DNA of 18,055 nt from an uncultured Rickettsiales bacterium (GTDB lineage: Bacteria > Pseudomonadota > Alphaproteobacteria > Rickettsiales > UBA1997), in assembly GCA_948744995.1 (NCBI GenBank), contig CAPZCD010000019.1, positions 1 through 18,055 on the forward strand, in the 5' to 3' direction. The notes beneath the pieces are model-generated. The model worked only from the letters and a program-made list of their open reading frames with translations. It was not told where the DNA came from and ran no database searches. A program made the position numbers and the translations under genes. Position 1 is the first letter of the stretch. Each line of letters opens with the position of its first letter. Shown here one piece after another: positions 1 through 6,913 of the stretch.

Positions 1-1
1 C

Positions 2-79
2 CTATCAGCTAAAAATAAGGATGAAGTTGGGATGAAAAGCGAGGTTGGGGTTAATATATATAAATACTCTTTTATGTAA
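2..79 (+). CDS. C-terminal end of an unidentified protein (partial)
   Basis: A reading frame is open from the first bases of the window and ends at TAA 77-79, giving 25 codons. The residues are a varied mix (ending GVNIYKYSFM) rather than a low-complexity AT translation, and the other two forward frames stop sooner. The secB start follows 69 nt later on the same strand. The fragment is too short to assign a family. An aromatic residue next to the end occurs in outer-membrane beta-barrels, but 25 residues do not justify that call. It could also be a chance open frame. Confidence 0.35.
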   Translation, partial: LSAKNKDEVGMKSEVGVNIYKYSFM

Positions 80-148
80 AAATCTTTTCCACCCATTGAA
101 TTTAAACCAAAATAAAATATGCTTTAATCAGCATTAAACCTAAAAAAT

Positions 149-598
149 ATGATTAGCAAAAGAACAGGAGCTGAAATTATCTTAAACAGGCAATATATTA
201 AGGATCTATCCTTTGAAAATCCTAAAGCTCCAGAAATATATACCTACAAGGATATACAACCAAAATTAGATGTATCAATAGATATAAATGCATCGAAACT
301 ACAGAACGAAATATTTGAAGTAGAAAATGTAATAAATGTTACAGCTAAAAAGGGTGATGAGATATTGTTTATTGTGGAGCTTGTTTATGCCGGCATTTTT
401 ACCATAAAAAATGTTACCGATGAACTTATACAGGAAAATTTATTTATAGATTGCCCTACAATGATTTTCCCGTTCGAAAGGAGAATAATTGCTGATGTTT
501 CAAGAGATGCTGATTTACCACCATTATTACTTGATATTATAGATTTCGAGCAGATGTATGAATCCAAAAAACACATGTTGGTTAGTGATAAAAAATAG
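149..598 (+). CDS. secB: Protein-export chaperone SecB
   Basis: SecB is a cytosolic tetrameric chaperone that keeps preproteins unfolded and delivers them to SecA for Sec export. At 149 residues the length is normal for the family. Visible signatures are the N-terminal strand with YIKDLSFENPKAPE (about 16-29), the central GIFTI strand (about 82-86), and the hallmark C-terminal block CPTMIFPFERRIIADVSRDA (about 102-121) followed by PPLLLDIIDF. The start at 149 gives the usual short lead-in before this core. No clear Shine-Dalgarno is present; a small inverted repeat (TTTAAT/ATTAAA) lies in the leader about 15-30 nt upstream. A weak promoter-like pair, TTGAAT at 96-101 and TATGCT at 118-123, could drive it. 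It appears to be monocistronic, and the next gene starts 88 nt downstream. The identification is secure. Confidence 0.94.
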   Translation: MISKRTGAEIILNRQYIKDLSFENPKAPEIYTYKDIQPKLDVSIDINASKLQNEIFEVENVINVTAKKGDEILFIVELVYAGIFTIKNVTDELIQENLFIDCPTMIFPFERRIIADVSRDADLPPLLLDIIDFEQMYESKKHMLVSDKK

Positions 599-686
599 AA
601 ATATATTAAGTTTGGATGCAGCTTACAATACAAAATGTATAAAAATATACCATATTTATTATAAAAATAACTAAAAACAGATCAAA

Positions 687-1481
687 ATGATAAACAAGAA
701 AAATATAAAAAACCTAATTTTATCCGAGATAAAAAAAGAGTTGGTGCTTTTTGAGGACACGGCAAATGTTGAAAATATAGAAACTGAATTTGCCAATGAA
801 TATAGATTTTTTACAGCTAAGGCCAAAGAATTTATAGAGGATAATTTTTTGAGTTACACAGGTAAAAATAGAAAAATATATAATGAAGAAATTGCTAGCT
901 TAAAAAGCTTTGATTTTTATGGAGGAAAAATTTTCATAAATTATGAAAAAGGTGATATAAAAACGTTTTTAGCTGCGAAAAATAAAGATTATATTAAATA
1001 TATAAAAGCAGATAATTTTTTCCCAATACCTATAGTTGTAAGCAATATAGTAGTTACTGGTGACAATAAAATCATTTTTTTAAAAGATAAAAACTGTGCT
1101 TTGATTGATGATTATGTAAAAAATTGTGATATTATTTCTGAAAAAATAGATTTTTTGGGATGCTTCAGAAGACAGATAAAAGATACAATTGGAGAAGCTA
1201 TAGGAGTTAAAAATTCGAAATTAATCGGAATATACCAATCGGATAAGTGTGTATTAGTATTTAGTCATAATATTGATCAAGGAAGTGACTATATAGAAAA
1301 AATACAAGCTGGAAACAGCACCTCTAGTAATTGTTCTGATTTATTATTTTTGTCAAATGAAGAAGATAGTATAGGGACTGCTATAAAAAATGATAATTTT
1401 TCAAATGGCTCACGGATAGCTTTAAAATTTCATCTAAAGGAAAATTTTTTCAATTATAACTATATAAATACTAAGATATAG
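687..1481 (+). CDS. Unknown 264-residue protein, possibly with an eroded Nudix fold
   Basis: I do not firmly recognise this protein. It has no signal peptide or membrane segment. The N-terminal third (1-110) is mixed helix and strand. Residues about 115-205 read like a Nudix core: a strand pair IPIVVSNIVVTGDNKIIFL, a loop, then a helix-turn RRQIKDTIGEAIGV (about 161-174) followed by strands KLIGIYQ and CVLVFSHNI. The Nudix box consensus is GX5EX7REUXEEXGU. Aligned on the last GU, only one catalytic-type Glu (E170) and the final G-V (173-174) remain; the Arg-Glu and the second Glu of the EE pair are gone. If the assignment is right, hydrolase activity is doubtful. The first Met, after ACAGATCAAA, lacks a clear ribosome binding site. 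It lies between secB and the 426-residue unknown, with spacers of 88 and 195 nt, so there is no operon evidence. Confidence 0.7.
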   Translation: MINKKNIKNLILSEIKKELVLFEDTANVENIETEFANEYRFFTAKAKEFIEDNFLSYTGKNRKIYNEEIASLKSFDFYGGKIFINYEKGDIKTFLAAKNKDYIKYIKADNFFPIPIVVSNIVVTGDNKIIFLKDKNCALIDDYVKNCDIISEKIDFLGCFRRQIKDTIGEAIGVKNSKLIGIYQSDKCVLVFSHNIDQGSDYIEKIQAGNSTSSNCSDLLFLSNEEDSIGTAIKNDNFSNGSRIALKFHLKENFFNYNYINTKI

Positions 1482-1620
1482 CATAACAAGATTGATTATA
1501 GAATAAATTAGCGTAAGTGGGTATGATAAAAATACCTGGAAATTAAAGAAAGATTATAATACTAGTGAATAATAATGGAGTTTTGATGCACAGTATTTTT
1601 TCGTTTTCTAACCTTATGCA

Positions 1621-1648
1621 TTGACTTTGGTTTAAAATTATTTATTAT
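1621..1648 (+). promoter_or_regulatory. Sigma-70-type promoter for the 426-residue gene
   Basis: A -35 box TTGACT (1621-1626) and a -10 box TATTAT (1643-1648) are separated by 16 bp, each one to two bases from consensus. The predicted start of transcription, near 1655, leaves a leader of about 22 nt before the ATG at 1677. AT-rich background produces false -10 boxes; the good -35 box is the stronger evidence. Confidence 0.5.
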
Positions 1649-1676
1649 TTTCCTTAGGATAAAATCTCATAAGAAT

Positions 1677-2957
1677 ATGGCTGAAAATAAAAAACTAAAT
1701 GCTTTTGATGAATTTAAAGAGTTACTAGAAAAACACGAACCAAATGGATTATATCTTATCGATACTGATGAAATTGTTAAAATAGTTATGGATGAAGAGA
1801 CTAATAGAGAAGAATACAACGGAAAAGTAAGAGAAGCTATAGAAAGAATTATTAATGACGAAAATTATAAAGATTCAATACCATTTGAAATTAAAGCTGC
1901 ATTTATTGATTATCATATAAAAAATAGTGATAAAAATAAAGCTGTAGAATGTATTACAAAAACTATTCCAGCTAAGGATGTTATCAGTAACCTTTTACTG
2001 TATTACAATGTCCTAATAAAAGAAAAAGAATATACTGAAGCAACTAAATTGCTATTTAATAATAAAGATATTGACAAACTTTTAGAAGAAAATGAATTTG
2101 CAAACAAAACGTATACTGCAAAAATATATTTATCTTGTGTTCAAAAAGAAATAGAAAATATTATATCAGATGCAAATAATAAATTTAACCATATGAAGGA
2201 AGTTATATTAAATGAAGGTAAAGGAGAAAAAGATATAGATAATATCAAAAGCGGAATTGAAAAAAACAAAAGGAAGAAAATATTCAGCATTTTAAAAAAA
2301 ATGTCTGAGTTTTTGAATAAAATTGAAGGCAGATTTCCGGAAATAGTTGAAAAGAAAGATAAAAATAATATGAATGTATTTATGAAATTCGAAGATGAAT
2401 TAGTAAATAAACTAAATATTAATTATACAGATCTTCCTAATGAATTATTCGAGACATTTGCAAAAAAAGGGGATGAACAAAGTTTAAGCTTTTTTTTGCA
2501 AAGATTTAAGCCACCTTTTACTAAAGAAGTTGAAGAACAACAATTAAATGCTATTAATGATTGTTGTGAAAACAATATTAAAAATATTAGTAATAAAGCT
2601 ATTTTGTTAAAGTATTCTGCCCTTATTCTCAAAAATGAGAACATTGAAAATGAAAAAATAGCTAGCGGTTTAGAACGCATGAGAGATAAAATGTCAGAAG
2701 ATAGAAAAAAAGGTAATAAAGGTTTCTCTTTAGCTGAAATTACTAGATTTTATAAAGACTGTATAGCTAAGGATGTATCAGTAGATAGAATAGAAAAATA
2801 TAAGAATATACTTGAAGAAATTAGGAAATTATCTGGTTATGATAAATCGATAGAAACTATTTTAGAAGAAAAAAGAAAAACAAATGAAGTAGTAACAGAT
2901 AGAGTTTCAAAATATTGTACTAACAAAAAAGTATCAACCGAAAGATCTTTCTCTTAA
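1677..2957 (+). CDS. Unknown helical, Lys/Glu-rich 426-residue protein
   Basis: I do not recognise this protein. The whole chain is predicted by eye to be alpha-helical and very rich in Lys, Glu, Asn and Ile, with no signal peptide or membrane span. Residues about 60-140 contain short helix pairs of the kind seen in TPR- or HEAT-like solenoids (KAAFIDYHIKNSDKNKAVEC, then LLLYYNVLIKEKEYTEATKLL). The second half (about 165-240 and 330-420) is more charged and coiled-coil-like. The TAA stop is followed by about 1 kb with no intact gene. It has its own promoter 29-56 nt upstream of the start, so it is probably a single transcription unit. In composition it resembles the 599-residue protein at 13346, although I see no clear sequence match between them. 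Such proteins in intracellular bacteria are often lineage-specific or secreted effectors; that is inference only. Confidence 0.75.
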   Translation: MAENKKLNAFDEFKELLEKHEPNGLYLIDTDEIVKIVMDEETNREEYNGKVREAIERIINDENYKDSIPFEIKAAFIDYHIKNSDKNKAVECITKTIPAKDVISNLLLYYNVLIKEKEYTEATKLLFNNKDIDKLLEENEFANKTYTAKIYLSCVQKEIENIISDANNKFNHMKEVILNEGKGEKDIDNIKSGIEKNKRKKIFSILKKMSEFLNKIEGRFPEIVEKKDKNNMNVFMKFEDELVNKLNINYTDLPNELFETFAKKGDEQSLSFFLQRFKPPFTKEVEEQQLNAINDCCENNIKNISNKAILLKYSALILKNENIENEKIASGLERMRDKMSEDRKKGNKGFSLAEITRFYKDCIAKDVSVDRIEKYKNILEEIRKLSGYDKSIETILEEKRKTNEVVTDRVSKYCTNKKVSTERSFS

Positions 2958-3404
2958 TAAAAAATTCTGAATTCTTTTATTTTACAGAACCTTTACACTT
3001 AGTAACTAGAGCGATCTAAATAGAGTTTTGTTTATTTCTTTGTATCGACATTGATAATAATTCCTGTTTAGATTGAAGTTCCAAACATACGTACATGTTA
3101 TTGTTTATTCTAACAATATCCCAACAATTTAGGTTAAGGTGAAAAATAAATTTGTAATTGTTACTTATAAATTTAAAAAATATACCTGAACATAAATTTT
3201 GTGTTTAGACCAAATAAATATCCTGTATGTTTGCATTGAGGGAGCTTAATAAGAAAATAACCATATGAAAGACAAATAAAAAATACATAAATGGAGTAAT
3301 GCAGTAAAGATTTTAAAAAAGAGGTAATGGAGTTGAATGCTATTCCCCATTCTTCCCATTTGACCTTTAAACAAAATATTGTATAATACTATTAAAATAC
3401 GAGT

Positions 3405-3685
3405 TTAGATAGAAACCCCTAGCTGAGAGTTAGTGTCTGTCTCTAGTAATGGTAAATTATTAAATTCACATTTTGCCAACTTGTATTTTTTCTATAATCA
3501 TAATCGTAATAGGTTGTTATTGAAAACTTAAATTCTCCATCTTCTGTTATGGCATAAGCTATAACTACATTTTTTCTTTTATAGGATATGATAAATTTTT
3601 TCTTTATCATTACTATTATTAGTTATGTCTTTATCATCTTCTTCCTTTTTTTATCTCTATTTTTATCTTCTTCATAGTTGTCCAC
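3405..3685 (-). pseudogene. Frameshifted relic of a small gene
   Basis: On the minus strand, coding-like peptides run end to end in shifting frames. One segment from about 3685 reads DNYEEDKNRDKK. After a shift at a run of seven A's it continues as EEDDKDITNNSNDKEK. After a second shift at a run of six A's it continues as FIISYKRKNVVIAYAITEDG and on to NTSWQN (within the 55-codon frame 3443-3610). After a third shift near 3460 it ends NNLPLLETDTNSQLGVSI with TAA at 3405-3407. An AGGTGG ribosome-binding-like sequence sits before an ATG at 3673-3675. Adding one A at the first break and removing one at the second restores continuous frame there; the third break is not in a homopolymer. The restored product would be roughly 85-95 residues, with an acidic/lysine-rich N-terminus and a beta-strand C-terminal half. 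I do not recognise the family. Confidence 0.5.
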
Positions 3686-3791
3686 CTTTTGCTTTCAGAT
3701 ATTAATAGGTTAAATTCCAAAATTCATTAAAAATACAGTAGAAATGTATTTAAAGGTGAAATAACCATTATTATTTTGATACATATAATAT

Positions 3792-3821
3792 TTGACTATA
3801 TCTCATAGATTGTCTTATATT
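3792..3821 (+). promoter_or_regulatory. Possible holB promoter
   Basis: TTGACT (3792-3797) and TATATT (3816-3821) are spaced by 18 bp. This would give a leader of roughly 145 nt before the holB start. It is the best sigma-70-like pair I see in the interval upstream of holB, but the long leader and AT-rich background keep it tentative. Confidence 0.3.
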
Positions 3822-3974
3822 ATCCTACACAAACTATCTGTTCAAATAAAATATTGATTACTAAATCTTATGTTGATACTCTTCTACTACAAGAAATTTT
3901 CATCTTAAATGTTTTTGACATCCTTTTACTTATTTTAAGACCAGTTGATTTAGAAACAGAAGTTAAGGCAGATT

Positions 3975-4988
3975 ATGAAAAAAATATATGGGTTCGACAG
4001 TTTACGACAACAATTTATAGACAATTTCACGGCTAATAGACTGCATCATTGTAGCATGATTGTGGGTGTTCGTGGTATTGGAAAGATGCAATTCTTACTG
4101 GATATAGCTTCGGTAATTCTAAGTAAAAAAGATGATAAATTTTCTATAAATGAGAATGAAATAGAATCAACTAGAAAGTTGGTAGATGGTGGTGCTCATA
4201 CTGATTTGACTATATTGGATTTAAATACCCTTGATGATTCCGGTAAAGAAAATACGTCAAAAAAGGCTGAAATAAATATAAAGCAAGTTAGAAATGTGAT
4301 AGATGGGATAAAGCTAACACCATCCATATCAAAATATAAAGTTCTAATAGTGGATTCTATAGATAATGTCAATGTGAATGGGCAAAATGCTTTGTTAAAA
4401 ACGCTTGAGGAACCAACGAAAAATACCTATATATTTCTTGTATGCCACAATGTTAATAAGGTTATAAATACTATTATATCAAGAAGTAATGTAGTTTTTG
4501 CACCAGATCTAAAAATTGAGGACTGGGGACAAGCTATGGCAGATGTGTTGGAAAATGAGGATATTGAATTTGATTATGATATACAGACTCTGTATGATAT
4601 TTCCGATCATTCTGTTGGAAAAGCTTTGGACATGATTAAATATAAAGCCTTAGAACTTTATAATAATATTATCGGTGCTTTATGTGATAATAACCTTAAT
4701 TTGAATAGAATCCAAAAAATCTGTGATTATTCTAATTCTAATGAAACGTTTTATATATTTTCAACTCTTGTTGGCAAGTTGTTTGAAAATATAATGAAAT
4801 TTTACAGAACGGGCGATGAAGATATTTTTGTAGAAAATACTGATTTAATACGAGAATTTCTTAAAAAAAATACTATATCGGATGTTATAGATAGGTATAA
4901 TAATCTGAAAAAAGTCATGAATGAAGTAAACAGCTATAGTTTAGATAAGAAACAAGCGGTAAATGTTATATTGACGAACTATAGATAA
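3975..4988 (+). CDS. holB: DNA polymerase III subunit delta' (clamp loader)
   Basis: Delta' is the rigid stator subunit of the clamp loader, which opens the beta clamp and loads it onto primed DNA. The 337 residues match the family length. The N-terminus IYGFDSLRQQFIDNF is followed by a P-loop-like GVRGIGKM (31-38). Its last position is Met where active Walker A motifs have Ser or Thr, in keeping with delta' not needing to hydrolyse ATP. QNALLKTLEEP (about 137-147) is a family hallmark, and the sensor-1 region TIISRS (about 166-171) replaces the usual SRC triad with SRS. The C-terminal third is the helical collar domain. The start at 3975 gives the expected short lead before IYGF. In many proteobacteria holB directly follows tmk; here tmk lies over 4 kb downstream. 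It converges on hpf. Confidence 0.9.
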   Translation: MKKIYGFDSLRQQFIDNFTANRLHHCSMIVGVRGIGKMQFLLDIASVILSKKDDKFSINENEIESTRKLVDGGAHTDLTILDLNTLDDSGKENTSKKAEINIKQVRNVIDGIKLTPSISKYKVLIVDSIDNVNVNGQNALLKTLEEPTKNTYIFLVCHNVNKVINTIISRSNVVFAPDLKIEDWGQAMADVLENEDIEFDYDIQTLYDISDHSVGKALDMIKYKALELYNNIIGALCDNNLNLNRIQKICDYSNSNETFYIFSTLVGKLFENIMKFYRTGDEDIFVENTDLIREFLKKNTISDVIDRYNNLKKVMNEVNSYSLDKKQAVNVILTNYR

Positions 4989-4996
4989 TATCCTAG

Positions 4997-5039
4997 AAAA
5001 ACCACTTCCTAGCCTCTGTTGCCCTTGGTAAGAAGTGGT
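4997..5039 (-). terminator. Intrinsic terminator downstream of hpf
   Basis: An 8-bp perfect stem ACCACTTC (5001-5008) / GAAGTGGT (5032-5039) can be extended inward by bulged pairs (5010-5014 with 5027-5030). Read on the minus strand it is followed by a T run (4997-5001), the arrangement expected for transcription leaving hpf. On the plus strand no T run follows, so holB is less clearly terminated here. Confidence 0.65.
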
Positions 5040-5087
5040 CATTATTGGTTATTTTAATAATTCAAGTATCCAAAGTAATTAATTTTT

Positions 5088-5732
5088 CTATATGGTTTTT
5101 GGATTTATCCATGAGATTGTACTATCGGATTTTTTATAGATAACATTTATAAGCCCATTATCTTTATTTACAAACATATAAGCTGGCAAACCCAAAAGGT
5201 CCATTTTCATTAAAGCCTCTTCTATATTTGCTTCTTCGATTTCTGTCTCTTTTTCTTCTATAACTGTAAATAGGGAAGCATTATCATCAACTAATAAATT
5301 TTCGCCCTCTTCCTTGTTTTTAGCTGTTTCAATTTCATCTTCTTTCTCCTTTTGCTCATTTTCTTTTAATATCCATCTATCAGCTATTATGTAAGGTATT
5401 TCACTATTTTTTGCTTTTGAGTTTGATATTTTCTTTCGATAGTTCAGAAGTTTAGATTTGTATTTTCTTAATTGTTTCAGCATTTTTACTAATGATAAGT
5501 CAAATGAATGGTATATATCATCTGATATAGCGCCGGATTTAACAACTATACCCTTTTTATTACCATCTGTAGCTACTATACTAGCTTTGTATTTATCGCC
5601 CTCTTTCGAAAAGAAAACGTTAACTTCTATTATACTATCTAGATATTTCTCTATTTCTTCATTTACTTTTTTTTCGACATAATTAGGTAAACTCATACCT
5701 AAAGAAAAATTGTTATTGATTTTTACTTTCAT
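5088..5732 (-). CDS. hpf: Ribosome hibernation-promoting factor, long form
   Basis: Long HPF binds the 30S decoding and mRNA channel and dimerises 70S ribosomes into inactive 100S particles in slow growth. The N-terminal RaiA-type domain (about 1-100) shows VNVFFSKEGDKYKASIVA and KSGAISDDIYHSFDLSLVKM, followed by the basic QLRKYKSKLLNYRKK helix typical of the family. An acidic, Glu/Lys-rich linker (about 122-170) leads to the conserved C-terminal dimerisation domain: MKMDLLGLPAYMFVNKDNGL and NVIYKKSDSTISWINP. Total length 214 fits the long form. It is transcribed away from parA, with a probable promoter at 5764-5791 and a terminator at 4997-5039, and so seems monocistronic. In many proteobacteria hpf lies near rpoN or ptsN; neither is visible here. 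Confidence 0.92.
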   Translation of the reverse strand: MKVKINNNFSLGMSLPNYVEKKVNEEIEKYLDSIIEVNVFFSKEGDKYKASIVATDGNKKGIVVKSGAISDDIYHSFDLSLVKMLKQLRKYKSKLLNYRKKISNSKAKNSEIPYIIADRWILKENEQKEKEDEIETAKNKEEGENLLVDDNASLFTVIEEKETEIEEANIEEALMKMDLLGLPAYMFVNKDNGLINVIYKKSDSTISWINPKTI

Positions 5733-5763
5733 TGTAACTGTAATTATTTAGTCTTATAGGAAA

Positions 5764-5791
5764 AAGATACTATAATTTTAAATTAAGTCAA
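5764..5791 (-). promoter_or_regulatory. Probable hpf promoter
   Basis: On the minus strand TTGACT (plus-strand 5786-5791) and TATCTT (5764-5769) are 16 bp apart. The implied leader before hpf is about 25 nt. The -35 box is good and the -10 box is four of six. Confidence 0.45.
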
Positions 5792-5821
5792 TGTCTTTTG
5801 ATATTGTTTGATTAGTTACGC

Positions 5822-5841
5822 ACCCTACCCTACCCTACCCT
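5822..5841. repeat. ACCCT tandem repeat, four units
   Basis: Four perfect, contiguous copies of ACCCT form a locally C-rich tract inside very AT-rich intergenic DNA, followed by a pyrimidine-rich CTACTCTTCTCTC. Two copies of the same unit occur on the opposite strand downstream of tmk at 9797-9806. Confidence 0.85.
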
Positions 5842-5990
5842 CTACTCTTCTCTCATTTTTAAATATAATTTATAGATAATTAATTATATCAATGGAATAT
5901 ATATTCTGTTTCAAAATATAAAACAAACTATACTTTAATATATTCGTTATATTTTCTAGTGTTTTCAGCAAATATTTGGAATGTTTATAA

Positions 5991-6006
5991 TGTTTCATGT
6001 GAAACA
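5991..6006 (+). promoter_or_regulatory. parS: parS site 1 (one mismatch)
   Basis: TGTTTCATGTGAAACA differs from the widely conserved 16-bp parS palindrome at one central base (T for C), which breaks perfect dyad symmetry. A TATAAT (5986-5991) directly abuts it, so it may also overlap a distal promoter. ParB would nucleate here. Confidence 0.85.
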
Positions 6007-6089
6007 AAATTTTTAAATTACATTTGCTCAGCTATAGCTATAATTTTTACGATGGTAAAAATATTAGAAGAAAATAAATTAATTTTTTA

Positions 6090-6118
6090 TTGATTATTAT
6101 TAAATTTTAAGTTATAAT
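6090..6118 (+). promoter_or_regulatory. parAB operon promoter
   Basis: TTGATT (6090-6095) and a perfect TATAAT (6113-6118) are separated by the optimal 17 bp. Transcription should begin around 6125, immediately before parS site 2, so ParB bound there would sit on the initial transcribed region. This is the best promoter match in the window. Confidence 0.7.
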
Positions 6119-6127
6119 TATATCAAA

Positions 6128-6143
6128 TGTTTCACGTGAAACA
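6128..6143 (+). promoter_or_regulatory. parS: parS site 2 (perfect), abutting the parA start
   Basis: TGTTTCACGTGAAACA is a perfect 16-bp parS palindrome, ending two bases before the parA ATG (6146). It occupies the position where a Shine-Dalgarno would normally lie, and contains an in-frame TGA (6137-6139) that rules out a start further upstream. With the promoter at 6090-6118 it suggests ParB-dependent autoregulation of parAB. Confidence 0.95.
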
Positions 6144-6145
6144 AA

Positions 6146-6913
6146 ATGAATAAGGATTGTAAAGTAATATCAATTGTAAATCAGAAAGGTGGAGTTGGTA
6201 AAACTACAACTGTATTAAATATGGCATCGGCTCTGGCAGTTTTAGGAAATAAAACGCTGGTTATAGATTTTGATCCACAGGGCAATTTGAGTTCTGGTTT
6301 AGGTATAGAAAATCGTAAAAAGACTATATATGATGTACTATGTGGAGAAGTGAATATATCCAATGCAGTCATAGAAACTAAGATAGAAAATCTCAGTATA
6401 ATACCTTCCGATATGAATTTAGCTGCTTTCGAGATTGAAATAATAGATAAAAATAATAGAGAATATCTTCTGGATAAGGAACTAAATAAAATAATAAATA
6501 ACTATGATTATATAATAATAGACTGCCCTCCATCATTAGGACTTTTAACGGTAAATGCGCTAGCAGCTTCCAATTCAATAATAATACCGCTACAGTGCGA
6601 ATTTTTTGCATTGGAAGGGTTGAGTCATTTATTAGAAACATCCGAAAGAATAAAATCTAACTTTAATACTAAATTACACATAAATGGCGTTTTATTGACT
6701 ATGTACGACAAGAGGAATAAATTGACGGAACAAATTGAAAATGATGTGAGAGACTATCTGGGGGAACTAGTTTATAAAAATGTAATTCCCAGAAATGTCA
6801 GGCTAGCTGAATCAACGTCTTTCGGTATGCCGGCTATAATCTATGATATGAATTGTAGCGGTTCCACTGCTTATATTAATTTTGTAAAAGAACTGGTAAA
6901 AAGAAATGACTGA
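6146..6913 (+). CDS. parA: Chromosome-partitioning ATPase ParA (Soj type)
   Basis: ParA is a Walker-type ATPase that binds the nucleoid nonspecifically when ATP-loaded and pulls ParB-parS complexes along a gradient to segregate origins. The deviant Walker A KGGVGKTT (14-21) carries the signature Lys at 14. Walker B-type strands are LVIDFDPQGN (about 38-47) and YIIIDCPPSLG (about 122-132). Length 255 matches chromosomal Soj/ParA without an N-terminal DNA-binding domain. The start is fixed by an in-frame stop inside the adjoining parS. No Shine-Dalgarno precedes it, so translation relies on a very short, AT-rich leader. Its end overlaps parB by 8 nt, implying coupled translation. The usual alphaproteobacterial upstream neighbours mnmG and rsmG are not present in this window. 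Confidence 0.96.
   Translation: MNKDCKVISIVNQKGGVGKTTTVLNMASALAVLGNKTLVIDFDPQGNLSSGLGIENRKKTIYDVLCGEVNISNAVIETKIENLSIIPSDMNLAAFEIEIIDKNNREYLLDKELNKIINNYDYIIIDCPPSLGLLTVNALAASNSIIIPLQCEFFALEGLSHLLETSERIKSNFNTKLHINGVLLTMYDKRNKLTEQIENDVRDYLGELVYKNVIPRNVRLAESTSFGMPAIIYDMNCSGSTAYINFVKELVKRND

Larger units (their letters stand above)
2958..3974. other. Long gene-poor interval with a gene relic
   Basis: About 1 kb lies between the 426-residue gene and holB. From 2958 to 3404 all frames are broken by frequent stops and I see no RNA gene, repeat or strong terminator. From 3405 to 3685 there is a frameshifted minus-strand gene relic (separate entry). From about 3700 to 3974 I see only a possible holB promoter. 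A 60-codon plus-strand frame at 3854-4036 overlaps the start of holB and is not credible. The interval reads as decayed former coding DNA, as is common in reduced intracellular genomes. Confidence 0.6.
5733..6145. other. hpf-parA divergent regulatory region
   Basis: This 413-nt region between divergent hpf and parA carries no gene. It holds a probable hpf promoter (5764-5791), a four-unit ACCCT tandem repeat (5822-5841), two parS sites (5991-6006 and 6128-6143) and a parA promoter (6090-6118). A 22-nt block containing parS and its flanks (5989-6010 and 6126-6147) is duplicated with a single mismatch. Confidence 0.8.

Noticed and set aside
2966..2995. TTCTG/CAGAA inverted repeat after the 426-residue gene
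   Set aside because: The stem is only 5 bp with a 15-nt loop and no T run, too weak to call a terminator.
3985..4000. GGTTCGAC resembling a tRNA T-loop
   Set aside because: It lies inside the holB N-terminus and no cloverleaf stems can be formed around it.
3854..4036. 60-codon plus-strand frame overlapping the start of holB
   Set aside because: It shares 62 nt with holB in another frame, has no ribosome binding site and its translation matches nothing I recognise.
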